64,000 nucleotides of DNA from Siphonodentalium dalli (taxonomy: Eukaryota; Mollusca; Scaphopoda; Gadilida; Siphonodentaliidae). Shown here one piece after another: positions 41,580 through 53,599 of this stretch. Position 1 is the stretch's first letter. Each line of letters begins with the position of its first letter. The position numbers were made by a program, and so were the translations under genes. The stretch lies in contig CP136061.1 in NCBI GenBank assembly GCA_032622095.1, positions 90,433,745 through 90,497,744 of the forward strand, read 5' to 3'. The notes below the pieces were generated by a model that saw nothing but the letters and a program-made list of their open reading frames with translations, did not search any database and was not told the origin of the DNA.

Positions 41580-42440
41580 ATGGGTGGCTATATAGGATCA
41601 GCATGTCCGTCTGTTCATCCGTCCGTCCTTGAGAAAGAGACCTGTATTGGTTCCTGGTGCTACCAACCTGTATTGGTTTCTGGTGCTACCAATGATAGTT
41701 CCTGATATTCGCCATCTCTCTCCCTCCCGTGCCAGCTTCCCAGATCTGGTTATCCAGACAATGATTGTATTGAGGAGATGGCTCCATATAAGCGCCTGGC
41801 CCTTGATGTCAAATCCTCTTCTCTCTCAGACTTATCATACTTACATATATATATATATATTAACATCATTTTGTAAATTGTTGTATAAATCTGGGATACT
41901 AAATAAATAATGTTTACACCAATGATTGTATTGAATCTTATGATATATTATTTGATATGGAACCATGCCAGTGGTTGTGATTGTAAAAGGGCTTATATTT
42001 CCAGGAGCAGCAGATGGGAGGGGTGGGATGGACAAGAAATGCTTCATATATCTGATATATACTGGTATAAGAGAAAATATATTCATTCTAATAGCATTAT
42101 GAGCTAATTTGTGCTCGAAAGTGCTTTAAAATCCTGTATGATCACCAAAATTAGCATTTTCGTCATTTATGCCAATACCTCTGACTAAATGAAGTACCAT
42201 TTTCTGGAGGGTATGCCCTCATTTGATTCTGGCGCCATTGTATACCTCAGACTATAAGTAGATAAATGTGTGCACCCTCTGGCCCTCCCCTCCTGTGCTA
42301 GTTTCCCAGTTCTTGGTTTTCGGTTGAAGGTATTAAATCTATTGATATAATGATATTATTTTATATGGAACCGTGCCAGTGGTCGTGATTGCGGAAAGGC
42401 TTATATCTCTCGGGTTGTAAGCGCATGAAAGCTTCGATCG
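41580..42440. repeat. Dispersed repeat with internal direct duplication
   Basis: TGTCCGTCTGTTCATCCGTC near the start. The segment at 41920-42010 (GATATGGAACCATGCCAGTG, TGTGATTG) is repeated in diverged form at 42325-42425 (TATATGGAACCGTGCCAGTG). No coding frame; class unknown. Confidence 0.5.
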
Positions 42441-42726
42441 TACCCATGAAAGTTTGGCAGATACGTAAGGTAACCGTGCAGCATGAATCAAGTTTTTGTG
42501 TTACTTTTTCACCAAAGGGTAAACATTAAGAACTGCGAATAGACGAGCAATGTTATCGAATCTTAATATTATCCTAAAATACTGGCGTGATGTGAGCAAT
42601 CCTATCCTAAAAACACTCCATAGAAGCACCATCTTCACTGAACCCTGTAATTAGTTGGCGAAACACACAGGATTGATTGCACCCTGTCAGGCCGAGTGCA
42701 TGGATGTTTGTTTCTGGTTTACCCTA

Positions 42727-42928
42727 CAGTAATGCTCTAAGTAATCAACTTCTTAACCACAGCAGAATTATGGGTAACTTTTCAGGATTTAGTCGGAAAT
42801 ACCGCTTGTAACCATTCATCGGAGAGAGCTTTCCGATGAATGGCAACAAGACATATTTTCGACTAAATCATGAAAAGTTACCTATAATTCTGCTGTGGTT
42901 ATGGAGTCGATTACTTAGAGCATTACTG
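42727..42928. mobile_element. P1 hairpin copy 9
   Basis: Near full length but more diverged in the left arm (AAATACCGCTTGTAACC). Confidence 0.85.
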
Positions 42929-42984
42929 TACCTGTATGGATGAAAAACAATTTCCTACAATATTGGGCACTAATTGGGGGCATG

Positions 42985-43105
42985 TTAGAATAGAAGAGAG
43001 TTGAGTTTGGTGATGCTAGCCTGCTGTGTGGGATATAGCATTACTAAATTCACCCTCTGGGGACCTCATTCTGCAAATGTCAGACACTATATCCAGGCTT
43101 GGCTG
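42985..43105. mobile_element. P3 hairpin, copy 3, single hairpin
   Basis: One hairpin with a truncated left arm (AGAGTTGAGTTTGGTGATGC) and a full right arm ending TGCAAATGTCAGACAC. Confidence 0.7.
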
Positions 43106-43426
43106 GCAACAATGGAGGGACATGGGGTACATTTCAGGGACAAGAAATCTCAAGATGGCCTTGATGTCCACATATACATGTATTTCATTGACCATATTTT
43201 AACTTATTTAACTTCCGTTCCTGATCTTATATTATAACCAGACATAATGCTGTAACATCCCAGGTACTAGTATGTTAGTTACTTGTAATGAGCTAGTCAA
43301 ATATAACATGGGGGTCGATCATGCTGGAATAGCAGAAAATCATTCCTTCCTATCCGGGTTCATGCTGTCTGTGGTCAATTGTCGGCAGTTATCTCTCCGA
43401 TTATCATCAGATCTCCATGAGACCCT

Positions 43427-43695
43427 TTAACCCTTCCATGGCTGGAGCTTCCTGAAATTTTGCGAAAACCCTCTGCCAATGCATTCTCTTATATATGCGA
43501 GTCTCCGATAGGAAGACTTGCATATATACATGTAAGAGAATGCATTGGCCTAACAATATTTACCCCGACCTTGTCAGCCAGTGCATTATCTTATATAGAC
43601 GAGGCTCTGATAGGGGGATTATCATTTATAAGAGAATGCAATGGCACAGGATATTTAAAGATGCACCAGCGCATCTCCCGTCATGAAAGTGTTAA
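43427..43695. mobile_element. MITE family D, copy 3
   Basis: TTAACCCTTCCATGGCTGGA left, ATGAAAGTGTTAA right. Two P2 hairpins (43475-43549, 43579-43645), the first with an ACATG insertion in its right arm. Confidence 0.8.
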
Positions 43696-43831
43696 TTAAC
43701 TCATATAATCAGCAGTTTCTACTCAGTGTGTGGATAACAATTTATGAATAGAAACACATACTTATTACTAGCATGCATTTCAAAACAATGATATAGAACA
43801 GCATGCTTTCATAAAAAATCAAGTGCTGCCT

Positions 43832-43956
43832 TTCATCGGAAAGCTCTCATTGAGAGCTTTCCAATGAATGGCAACAAGCAATATTTCCGACTAAATCCTG
43901 AAAAGTTACCCATAATTCTGCTGTGGTTAAGGAGTCGATTATTTAGGGCATTACTG
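43832..43956. mobile_element. P1 hairpin copy 10, left arm mostly lost
   Basis: Starts at CCTTTCATCGGAAAGCTC; full right arm to ATTACTG-TA. Confidence 0.85.
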
Positions 43957-44237
43957 TACTTCGCTGGTTTGTGGTTTCAATACAGGATCATGTAAGCATG
44001 TTGAAATATGTTACCGCCTTACTGGCCAGACCTATTTAATACAGAATTTCCGGAAATCAAAGTTGATTCTTGTGTCTACTTTTACAAGAATCATTTGAAA
44101 ATAAAGAATTGAATCTGAATTTCCTACTTATTTAAAAGCCAATCAATCAGAAACAGGGAGATTTTTATTTTTGGCCTGTTAGTGTGATGTTATTATGTTA
44201 GATCTGAGTTGGAGGTTTTGTATTTCTAGCCTGAGTT

Positions 44238-44330
44238 GGATGCACAGGGTAACAGGTGCATGCTGGCCCCTTGATTCGATTCGAAGGCCTAGCAGGCTAG
44301 CATGCACCTGTTACCATTCCCTGTGCATCA
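44238..44330. repeat. Hairpin with ATGCACCTGTTACC arms
   Basis: GATGCACAGGGTAACAGGTGCATGCTGG on the left is mirrored by CTAGCATGCACCTGTTACC and CCCTGTGCATC on the right, with a loop of about 30 bp. Not related to P1-P3. Confidence 0.75.
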
Positions 44331-44820
44331 AAGATCCTGAGAAGTTAGCTCTCGCGATATCTCTCTTTAATCACAGAGGAGATGTGAGTCAGATCGTAAT
44401 AATATAGAGAGCCAATTATGATTAGTTCTTATATCGGTGCAATCTGCTTCTAACACTATAGGTTAAAGTTCTGCCAGTTTTTTTTCTGCTTGAATTTTTG
44501 TGTTCTGTTCGAATCTTTGATGGTCAAACGAACTGAAAGTGCGACTTGGTTAACACTTGTCTGTGTTCAAATTTTCGCTTTTGACGAAGCATTTCCATGC
44601 CGGGGAAATAGGTGCACTCTCCAGTACAGCTCTCTGATGTTTTTTTTGACTCTGTGTCTTTGTTTGAGGGCAGGTATATCATATTCAATGGTGTTGTTTG
44701 GTGTCTTGACGACTTCCCATGCACTTAAGATGTGACCCCAAGAGTGACTGATGGGGTAAGAACTGATTGGGTGAGGCGTTAAGATGTTTCTGACTATCCA
44801 GCATTTTCCAAGATATGATA

Positions 44821-45033
44821 CAGTAATGCCCTAAATAATCGACTCCTTAACCACAGCAGAATTGTGGGTAACTTTTCAGGATTTAGTTGGAAATATGGCT
44901 TGTTGCCATTCATAGGAAAGCTCTCGATGAGAGCTTTCTGATGAATGGCAACAAGCCATATTTCCGACTAAATCCTGAAAAGTTACCCATAATTCTGCTG
45001 TGGTTAAGGAGTTGATTATTTAGGGCATTACGG
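44821..45033. mobile_element. P1 hairpin copy 11
   Basis: Full length; last base changed (ATTACGG). Confidence 0.9.
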
Positions 45034-45079
45034 TACAAGGGTCTGGGAACATTTAAATATATAAATATATATTACCAGA

Positions 45080-45455
45080 TTAAAGTGATGTGAAACACTG
45101 CGGTAGGGTGACCAAATAGAAATGGAGAATAATCTTGCTTAAAGTAGTTATATTTACAAATATTATATCCAAATTGGTAACACACATCGTCATGCTTATA
45201 TATTCATTAATTGCAGTGATTCTCGAAGGTGAAATCCTTTTCGTTAGTTTATCGCATATAGTTGCGTCCTGAATCTAGAAGTATATATTTACAATTGAGT
45301 GTAGTTCAGGCGATGATTTCTATGGAGTGGTACGTTCGATTTGCTTGAGATTTTCGGCGATGTTACTAAAATGTTACATTCCTCCAGTTGACATAGCGCC
45401 TGAATGCTAACTTATCAGTTTCACATACCCGAACAAGTCCATAATATGTCTTTAA
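45080..45455. mobile_element. MITE family E, copy 1
   Basis: TTAAAGTGATGTGAAACACT at left, ATAATATGTCTTTAA at right; about 376 bp with TTAA at each end. Type example of family E: internal landmarks ATCTTGCTTAAAGTAGTTAT, GTGATTCTCGAAGG and AACTTATCAGTTTCAC. Confidence 0.8.
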
Positions 45456-45687
45456 CCAGAAGGGTCCTAGGTCAATTTTCAAGATTGTTTACAGCAGTAC
45501 CCCTTCCTTAAACATTATTTCTTTGAAACTAATTAACATCCATAAAATATGATCCAGCGAAACCAGTTTTTGAGAAATTTTAATCCCAATTCCTGATTGA
45601 TTTTTGTGACTATCTATTTGATATGATTCCTTAACTTTATCACAGATTGTCTGTTTTTAGTCCTAAATTCATATTAACATCTTCCTT

Positions 45688-45931
45688 TTAACCCTTTGAG
45701 TGCCAGGGGCCGATCTCATCGGCCCTAAACCTACAAAATAAGTCTGTTAAAGAATATAAGAATAAATTATTAAAATTGTAAAAAAAAAAAAAAAAAAAAA
45801 AAAAATTGTTAGGCCAATGCATTCTCTTATATATGCGAGGCGACCTATGGTCGACTCGCATATATAAGAGAATGCATTGGCACAGGGTATATGGGTTGAT
45901 ACGAAAATCGACCTGGCACTCAAAGGGTTAA
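45688..45931. mobile_element. MITE family C, copy 1, with one P2 hairpin
   Basis: Ends TTAACCCTTTGAGTGCCA and complement; TTAA on both sides. An A-run of about 25 precedes a complete P2 hairpin (45813-45882). Confidence 0.85.
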
Positions 45932-45935
45932 ATTA

Positions 45936-46084
45936 CAGTAATGTCTTAATAATTGACTCCTTAACCACAGCAGAATTATGAGAACTTTGCGATGAATGGC
46001 TACAAGCCATATTTCCGACTAAATCCTGAAAAATTACCCATAATTCTGCTGTGGTTAAGGATTCGATTATTTAGGGCATTACTG
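45936..46084. mobile_element. P1 hairpin copy 12, left arm shortened
   Basis: Starts five bases after family C copy 1. Only ~40 bp of left arm remain before GAACTTTGCGATGAATGGCT. Confidence 0.85.
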
Positions 46085-46139
46085 TAGTTTATACTGGGTT
46101 AACCTGGATGCCAATCGGTTATATCTAGTTTAGACTGGG

Positions 46140-46424
46140 TTAACCCTTTACCCAACAAAACGGCCAAAAACGCCCAAATAAAGCTTCAACAGCCTAAAAT
46201 ATCTTCGGTCTGTCTTTTTTCTTACATTCTTTAACAATTTTATAATTTTTTCTTACATTATTTAACAATTTTTATAATATTTTTCTACATTCTTTGACAA
46301 TTTTATCATTTTTAATATGTGTTAAGCCAATGCATTCTCTTATATATGCGAGGCGACCTATGGTCGACTCGCATATATAAGAGAATGCATTGGCACAGGG
46401 CCGTTCTGTCGGGTAAAGGGTTAA
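46140..46424. mobile_element. MITE family B, copy 4, reversed, one P2 hairpin
   Basis: Flanked by GGGTTAACC on both sides. It lacks the first P2 hairpin; the middle is a repeated TTTCTTACATT(A/C)TTTAACAATTT stretch. Confidence 0.8.
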
Positions 46425-46609
46425 CCTGGAGGCCATGGGTTATATTGTGAATTTATACTTAACCAAAAGGCCGTGCAAGCTTTCAATAAGCTGGTAGTCT
46501 GTCTTATGTAAAATTTAGTGATGTTTTAGCTTACATTTCAACAGCCTGCCTGCCAGTGACTAATCTAAACAAACTCCCTTCAAATATAGCTGGCTAGGAC
46601 AGGATTTAT

Positions 46610-47300
46610 ATCTCCTGGCATGAAATCTATGAAAAAAGTGTGTAAATATCCACCCACTAACTGCCAGACCTAATGAGGTATAGACATAATAGACACAACA
46701 TCTCAATTCTTAAGTTCAGGACATGTGTTCTGATTGTGCTGATAAGAATTTGAATCCTCATATAAATTGATATCAATGGAAAAGAAGTGGATTTTAAACT
46801 TCACTCTATAGGCTGGAGACATTATAGAAGCCAATTGCCTAATAATAGATATACTGGTATAGACAAAACATTTGAATTTCGGGACATGGGTTCTAATTTT
46901 TATTATAGGAAATTGAAACCAGTGAAGCCTCATATATATTTGTCTTTAGTTCTTTGGTTTATTTTTGAAGAAAAAGGTGGATTCTAAATTTTTTAAACTG
47001 AGAAATTATAGAAATCTACTGTCAGACCTGACAGAGATGGACAAAGCATTTGAAATTCAGTACACAGGGACAAGAAGTGGATTTTAAACTTTACTCTATA
47101 AACTGGAGAAATTTAATATGGAAACCCACTAACAAATCATTGAAGATTAAATTTACTGGCATTTGTTTTGTTTTGTTTTGTTTTGTTTTGAGGGAAAAAA
47201 ATGGATTGAACTGTTTTTTTATCTGCAGAAATTATAGAAACCTACTATCTGTCAGGCCAGACAAAACATACAGGATGCATGTTCTATTGTAGTCAAAATA
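46610..47300. repeat. Degenerate tandem repeat
   Basis: AAGTGGATTTTAAACTT(C/T)ACT recurs at 46783 and 47075, AAATTATAGAAA(T/C)CTACT at 47003 and 47228, and CAGACCTGAC-like words between. A TTTTG pentamer run lies at 47164-47190. Short frames here have no recognisable domain. Confidence 0.55.
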
Positions 47301-47416
47301 TTATAAAAAATTCATTGAAATCAAGAATTTATTTCACTGATTACATTTTTAATGAAATTACACTTGTATACTGTGAGTACCTTGGATCCCTTTAAGATGC
47401 CTGTGTAAAGACCCTG

Positions 47417-47671
47417 TTAACCCTTTCATGAAGGGAGCAGCGGTAGTGCCGCATTAAATACCCTGTGCCAGTACATTCTCTTATATATGCGAGTCTCCCA
47501 TAGGGAGCCTCGTATATATAAGAGGATGCACTGGCTTACAAGGTCAATATTGTTTGGCCAATGCATTTTCTTACATATGCAAAGCTCCCTATTGGAGACT
47601 CGCTTATATAAGATTGCATTGGCACAGGGTTTTCGCAAAATTTCAGGAAGCTCCAGTCATGGAAGGTTTAA
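47417..47671. mobile_element. MITE family D, copy 4
   Basis: TTAACCCTTTCATGAAGGGA left, CATGGAAGGTTTAA right, with two P2-type hairpins (47470-47535, 47557-47625). Confidence 0.8.
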
Positions 47672-47692
47672 ATACTACACTTACATGTACTA

Positions 47693-47836
47693 CAGTAATG
47701 CCCAAAGTAATCGACTCCTTAACCACAGCAGAAAGCTCTTTCCGATGAATGGCAACAAGCCATATTTCCGACTAAATCCTGAAAAATTACCATAATTCTG
47801 CTGTGGTTAAGGAGTCGATTATTTAGGGCATTACTG
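47693..47836. mobile_element. P1 hairpin copy 13, left arm shortened
   Basis: Left arm ends after CCACAGCAGAAAGCTC; full right arm. Confidence 0.85.
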
Positions 47837-47839
47837 TAC

Positions 47840-48435
47840 TACTTCACTGGCATGGTGCAGTAACATTTCAGTGTCTATTTTATTGGTTATCATTCATGAT
47901 GAGGGCCAATCAGAGAATATCATATGTTTTCAATGGTGTAATAAATTCCACATCAGGAAGTATTTAATGTTTAAAGTCAGTTCCCTCCAATAAAACCTTC
48001 ACTTGATTGCTTTTAACACACTGTCCCTTAGGTGGAACATAGGAACATGTGTCCTTACAATTGCCATAAAAGGGTGTCATGTCACCAGTGGTGCAATTCC
48101 CTAATAATTTACGATGTATTTGATGTATGTGGCACATGACATATGAACCTCATGTTGCTTGATTTTTGACCAATAACAATTTTTACTTCAGGCACATTTG
48201 ACAGCAATTTAATATTTTTTTAATGTTTTGGGAGAAGTAAATTGTCCAGATGTTTCATGGCCATATCTTTGCTTTTATGGACCTCATCATATATGAAAAC
48301 AAGTGTACACTCAATATTTTTCTTAAAGGGAGACTCTACCATCATATGCAGCCATTTTATAAACCATCTCCTACTCTATTCAACAGAAAATATGCAACAA
48401 ATGAATGAATTTGAGTTGGGACATATATGCATACT
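47840..48435. other. Intronic stretch without recognised feature
   Basis: No repeat family or exon recognised. Confidence 0.4.
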
Positions 48436-48439
48436 GGTA

Positions 48440-48652
48440 CAGTAATGCCCTAAGTAATCGACTCCTTAACCAAAGGAGAATTATGGGTAACTTTTCAGGA
48501 TTTAGTCGGAAATATGGATTGTTGCCATTCATTGGAAAGCTCTCGGGGAGAGCTTTCCGATGAATGGCAACAAGCCACATTTCCGACTAAATCCTGAAAA
48601 GTTACCCATAATTGTCCTTTGGTTAAGGAGTCAATTACTTAGGGCATTACTG
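48440..48652. mobile_element. P1 hairpin copy 14
   Basis: Full length. Both arms share the unusual AAAGGAGAATT/AATTGTCCTTT change, so the arms changed together (CCACAGCAG to CCAAAGGAG). Confidence 0.9.
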
Positions 48653-49313
48653 TATGTGAAAGAGAAGTCACTTCTCCCTGGGACAAAATTAGGGAGATCT
48701 GCCACATTTTATGGAGAAAATGTCTCCCAAGTCCCTGTTCTGACAAACAGTAATTTTCCATTCCTTGGTGCTTACTGCCCCCTTCCCCTCATAGACTGGT
48801 TCTCTGATATACTATAATTGGTGCTTACTGCCTCCATGATGGCCAGCCCCCCCCCCCCAGACTGTTCTCTGATATACAGTAATTGGTCCGGTCGTCTGGG
48901 TTCACCTCTCTATTGATTTTTCTCAATAGTTTATGCAAATATGTTATTATTTTATACCGGAGTTGGTATATTTGGTATATGCATCGTATCTATTTGACCT
49001 TCAAATCAATAAAATGCGACGATATTGTCGCGGTTTGAGTTCCGGTACGACTCATTATGTATGGTTATTATTGATTTGGTCTCAAACTAGCCAAGTCACA
49101 AAAACATTTCCTAGAACATTCCATGTACATAAATCACAACTGTTTGGAAACAGGAATGCTTACAAAGGATATTAGGTTTGGGTGGGGGTGGATTTTCCTG
49201 GTTTCTGCCATGGAATATCCATGGTTTGATTTCACACCATATTAAGAACTCACATTGGAATGTTTTCTCTGCAAGACAATAATTAGATCATGCTGATGAG
49301 CCCATTTATATTA

Positions 49314-49545
49314 TACCTGTATTCTGATAGTCAGATATCGACACATAAAGAAAGTTTTAACATGTTTTGAAGCATTGTTAGGCCAGCAAAAAATTCAATG
49401 ATATCGTCCCTGATAAAGAGCGTTTTAAATTATGAAAGTTTGTACTCATTTTCAATTTAACACTGATGGATGTTGTTTGTGGATTTTCACAATGCCTGTG
49501 CCATACAAATGATGTTGATTGCATGTATTGCCCTTTTTTCTTTGT
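49314..49545. repeat. Dispersed repeat J, copy 2
   Basis: GATATCGACACATAAAGAAAG, CCTGATAAAGAGCGTTTTAA and GCCATACAAATGATGTTGATTG parallel the order at 18800-19070. Confidence 0.5.
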
Positions 49546-49569
49546 CTGCATGGTAAGCTCAAAATTACC

Positions 49570-49922
49570 TTAAAGTGATGTGAAACACTCCGGTTGGGTG
49601 ATCAAATAGAAATGTAGTATAATCTTGCTCAAAGTAGTTATTTTTATGAATATTAATCCAAATTTAAAACACACCATCAGTCTTAAATGCCATGCGTATC
49701 GATGGCAAAATCATTTGCGTTAGTTTATTGCCGATTGTTGCATCCCAAATCGAGATGTAAACATTTACAATTGAGCGTAGTTCCTCAGTGTTTTCTATGG
49801 AGTTGTATGTTCGATTTCTTTGAGATTTTGGGCGATGTTAGTAGAATTCTACATTCCCCCAGTCGCCCGAGTACTAACTTATCAGTTTCACGCACCCGAA
49901 CAAGTCTATAATATGTCTTTAA
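49570..49922. mobile_element. MITE family E, copy 2
   Basis: TTAA at both ends, 353 bp; left end TTAAAGTGATGTGAAACACT, right end ATAATATGTCTTTAA. Confidence 0.85.
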
Positions 49923-49924
49923 GA

Positions 49925-50545
49925 AAGTTGAACTTATTTGGTGCCAAATCAATCCATGGAGCTTTAAAATTGGAGTCTCACTGACTCCTAATCTAGCCAG
50001 TATTGATATAAAATAAAAAAAAACCTGGAAATTTCAGTTCGTCTATCATTGGAGTGATTTTAGCAATTTTAGTTTGTCTTGACATCCTCCAATCTATACC
50101 TCACAATTGTGAGTGCCGAAATGTTTGTATTTGCTGTGGGTATTTGTTGTTTGTTGTCATTGCCAAAGCTGAAAACAGGATCAGTTCAGAGCTTCATTTG
50201 TTTAAAAACAACCAACTCATGTCCTGGTTGAGTCAACTGATTACATAACTCGCCTGCAGCCAACAGACTGTCAATAACCACCACAGTTCAAACAGACAGA
50301 TATTAACCATGACAGTACAAACAGACAGATTTGCGGAAATCTGTATTTGAATTGAACGCAGGTGAGCTTTACACAAGTGGCGTGTTATCAGCCAGTGTTG
50401 TTTGGCTGTTTGACAGGATGTTTTTCCTGTTAGTCCGAAAGTGACATTTCCCTGATTAAATTTATTATATAGATACTAAAGTACATGAGCACCAGAAAGT
50501 ACTGAAAGTCATCTACAATCACTGTACTTATTGTACTTTCATGGC
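49925..50545. other. Intronic stretch without recognised feature
   Basis: Only a short near-duplicate (ACAAACAGACAGAT / CAAACAGACAGATATT) around 50290-50330. Confidence 0.4.
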
Positions 50546-50546
50546 A

Positions 50547-50970
50547 AGCCTGAGTTTAAGAGTGCCTGTCATTTGCAGAATGAGGTCCCCAGAGGGTAAA
50601 TTTAGTGATGCTACAGATCCTGCATAGTGGGCTAGCATCACTAAATTCACCCTCTGGGGACCTCATTCTGCTTAGGCCTCATCTTCTCTGGAAAGTTTCT
50701 TTATTATCAAATTTCTATAGAATTCTACTTTTTTTTTAGTTTAGTTTAATTCTCTTGCATGATCGAGGTTCCCAAATGGGTGTACATCACAATATTCACC
50801 ATTTGGGAACTTCAATCTGAGTCCATGTCTCCCATAGCAGATGAGGCCTAAGCAGAATGAGGTCCACATAGGGTGAATTTAGTGATGATAGCCCACTCTG
50901 TGGGATAGTGTCACTAAATTCACCCTCTGGGTACCTCATTCTGCAAATGACTCAAACTTGGCCATGAATC
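50547..50970. mobile_element. P3 MITE, copy 4 (paired form)
   Basis: Hairpins at 50575-50673 and 50856-50944 flank the central pair around GATCGAGGTTCCCAAATGGG / CACCATTTGGGAACTTCAAT. Confidence 0.8.
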
Positions 50971-50996
50971 TCCACTCTGGCCTCGCCCATAGAGAT

Positions 50997-51455
50997 CATA
51001 ATCCACCAGTACAAAACCTGGGATCTTTTTTACCCTGTGCCAATGCATTCTCTTAAATATGCGAGTCGACCATAGGTCGCCTCGCATATATAAGAGAATG
51101 CATTGGTCTAACAATTTTTTACAATTTTAATAATTTGTTCTTGTATTCTTTAACAATTTTATAATTTCACCCAAACAGAGCCCCAGACAAACATGAGCAG
51201 CCAACACTCTTCTATTTGCTTCTATATATGTGTGGGGCTCCCTGCAGGTTTTTTATTTTATGTCCTAAAAATTGTCAGAAACATTTATTTAAAAAAAAAT
51301 AATAAAAAATTGTTAGGCCAATGCATTCTCTTATATATGTGAGGCGACCTATGGTCGACTCGCATATATAAGAGAATGCATTGGCACAGGGTAAATTGAC
51401 TGGATTTGATATGGCGGGTCACATAATCCACCAGTACAAAACCTGGGATCTTTTT
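50997..51455. mobile_element. MITE G, copy 3, 5'-truncated, between 34-bp direct repeats
   Basis: The 34-bp sequence beginning CATAATCCACCAGTACAAAA occurs at 50997-51030 and 51422-51455. Between them is MITE G from TACCCTGTGCC to GGCGGGTCA, with two P2 hairpins (51039-51107, 51318-51388). The left terminal ~50 bp of the element are missing. A duplicated flank this long is far beyond normal cut-and-paste target sites. Confidence 0.8.
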
Positions 51456-51834
51456 GATGTTCTGACCCATTCTGATAGTGAACTTTATAACGTTGAACAA
51501 ACAATGTAGGGAATATATATTTATGTTAATACTTGTTCCTCAGTAAACTACTTCACATCAAGGGTTGTCCCAGCTTGGGATTGCATGCTTTTATGATACT
51601 TTTGTGAGCCGACATTGCAATAAACATTGAAGCAATTACCCCGGAGAAAATTCCATGATAGTATTAAAGTGACGCAAAGCAAAATCGCTCACAGTCACTT
51701 AAATCATACAATTGGGAGTTGGTACATTTGATAAAAACTAAGTAATATATTACCTGCACTGTTTTTCAATGTTATACAGATCCTTGTCGCAACATCAAAA
51801 GGTTCCAGGTTTTTTGCTGGTGGAGTATGCAAGC

Positions 51835-52079
51835 CTTGAAATAGGGTGTCTGTCATTTGCAGAATGAGGTTCCCAGAGGGTGAATTTAGTGATGCTACCC
51901 CGCATAGCGGGCTAGCATCACCAAATTCACCCTCTGGGAACCTCATTCTGCTCAGGTGTAAGCAGAATGAGGTCCCCAGAGGGTGAATTTGGTGATGCTA
52001 GCCCGCTATGCGGGGTAGCATCACTAAATTCACCCTCTGGGGACCTCTGCAAATGACAGGCACACTATTTCAAGGCTTG
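51835..52079. mobile_element. P3 MITE, copy 5, compact
   Basis: Two hairpins (51860-51950, 51962-52048) almost touching, with the normal middle region deleted; ends AAGCCTTGAAATAGGGTGTC and complement. TA-rich flanks. Confidence 0.85.
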
Positions 52080-52480
52080 CTGATATGTGTGATTTTTGAT
52101 ATTATTGGGTGATATGTGTGATTTTCTGTCTATAATAATTTCACTTGCGGCTATGAATAGTTTTTCTGTTGATATAATTTGGTGATATGCACACTTTTCC
52201 CTCGATTGACTAATAAATCCATTAAGGACCTTGGTGCACCTAGAATTCTATCTTATATAATACCAACCCTAATGCATTTATAAGGGTTAGATTTGATTTT
52301 TTCAGGCCCCCATGTCTGATATTCTGGCACCATGTTGATCATGCTAGATATTACATGTTTCAAGAGGGTTCCTGCTGAGTACACTTTCCATCTACAGAAG
52401 GAGTTGAGTTCTAAAAACAGCTGTAAATGAACCCCTTATCAAATTAAAGACAATTTTGATGAACACCTGACAATGTTATC
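52080..52480. other. Intronic stretch without recognised feature
   Basis: A GATATGTGTGATTTT word is duplicated near 52083 and 52111; otherwise nothing recognised. Confidence 0.4.
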
Positions 52481-52484
52481 AAGC

Positions 52485-52830
52485 CTGCAAAATGCAAAAT
52501 GAGGTCCCCAGAGGGTGAATTTAGTGATGCTAGCATCACCAAATTCACTCTCGGGCGAACCCCATTCTGCTTAGGCCTCAACTGCTATGGGAGACAAGGA
52601 TCAGATTGAACTTCCCCAGTTGATGTTGGTGATATTCACTTACCCATTAGTCACCTCAATAATGCATTTTATCTTCTGCAAATTAGGGGATATAGAAACT
52701 GAACGGAAGGGAAAAGTTAACTAAAAACAATGTTAATTTGAGACTAGAGACTTCCTAGAAGAAGAGGCCTAAGCAGAATGAGGTTCTCAGAGGGTGAATT
52801 GGTGATGCTAGCCCACCATGCAGGATGTCA
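52485..52830. mobile_element. P3 MITE, copy 6, decayed
   Basis: First hairpin at 52497-52570 with shortened loop; second reduced to one arm (52777-52815). Confidence 0.7.
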
Positions 52831-52865
52831 TACTCCATATTTCCAGACGTGATCCATAGGACATA

Positions 52866-53314
52866 CAATAATGCCCTAAATAATCAAATCTTTAACCACA
52901 GCAGTGAGAGCTTTCAGATGAATGGCAACAAGCCATATTTCCGACTAAATCCTGGACTTGTTCGGATGTGTGAAACTGCTAAGATAGTACTCAGGCGCTA
53001 TGCCAACTGTGGGAATGTACCATTCTACTAACATAGCCGAAAATCTCAAAGAAATCCACCTTACCACTCCATAGATATCATCGTCTGAACTATGCATAAT
53101 TGTAAATTTTTACATCTCGATTCGGGACGCAACAATCGGCGATAAACTAACCCAATTATTTTGCCATCGAGAGTCAATGCATTTAATTAATATATAAGAA
53201 TGATGGTGTGTGCGCTGTGAATTTGGGTTAATATTCGTAAAAATAACTACTTTGAGCAAGATTATTATCCATTTCTATTTGATCACCCAACCAGAGTGTT
53301 TCACATAACTTTAA
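52866..53314. mobile_element. Chimera of a P1 fragment (copy 15) and a reversed family E MITE
   Basis: P1 sequence from CAATAATGCCC to GACTAAATCCTG (52866-52953, both arms heavily shortened) runs directly into GACTTGTTCGGATGTGTGAAAC, the inner part of family E, which continues to AAACACTCTGG-complement and TTAA at 53311. The E end before GACTTGTTC and the P1 right end are both missing, so the two were joined by deletion or recombination. Confidence 0.75.
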
Positions 53315-53322
53315 AATGCCCT

Positions 53323-53591
53323 GTAACCCTTTCATGACGGGAGCTGTGCTGGTGCAGCATTAAAGATCCTGTGCCAGGGCAATCTCTTATATATGCGATT
53401 CTTCCATAGGGTGCCTCGCATACATGTATATAAGATAATGCACTGGCTTACATGGTCATGGTAAATATTGTTAAGCCAATGTAATCTCTTATATATGTGA
53501 GGATCCCTATGAGAAACTCGGATATTTAAGAGCATGCATTGGCACAGGATTTTTGCAAAATTTCAGGAAGCTCCAGTCATGGAAGGATTAA
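53323..53591. mobile_element. MITE family D, copy 5
   Basis: TAACCCTTTCATGACGGGAG left, ATGGAAGGATTAA right; two diverged P2 hairpins (53378-53446, 53477-53545). Confidence 0.75.
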
Positions 53592-53599
53592 ATTGCCCT

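Noticed and set aside
47554-48580. Frames containing MNGNKPYFRLNPEKLP
   Set aside because: Translation of the P1 hairpin right arm, found wherever P1 occurs.
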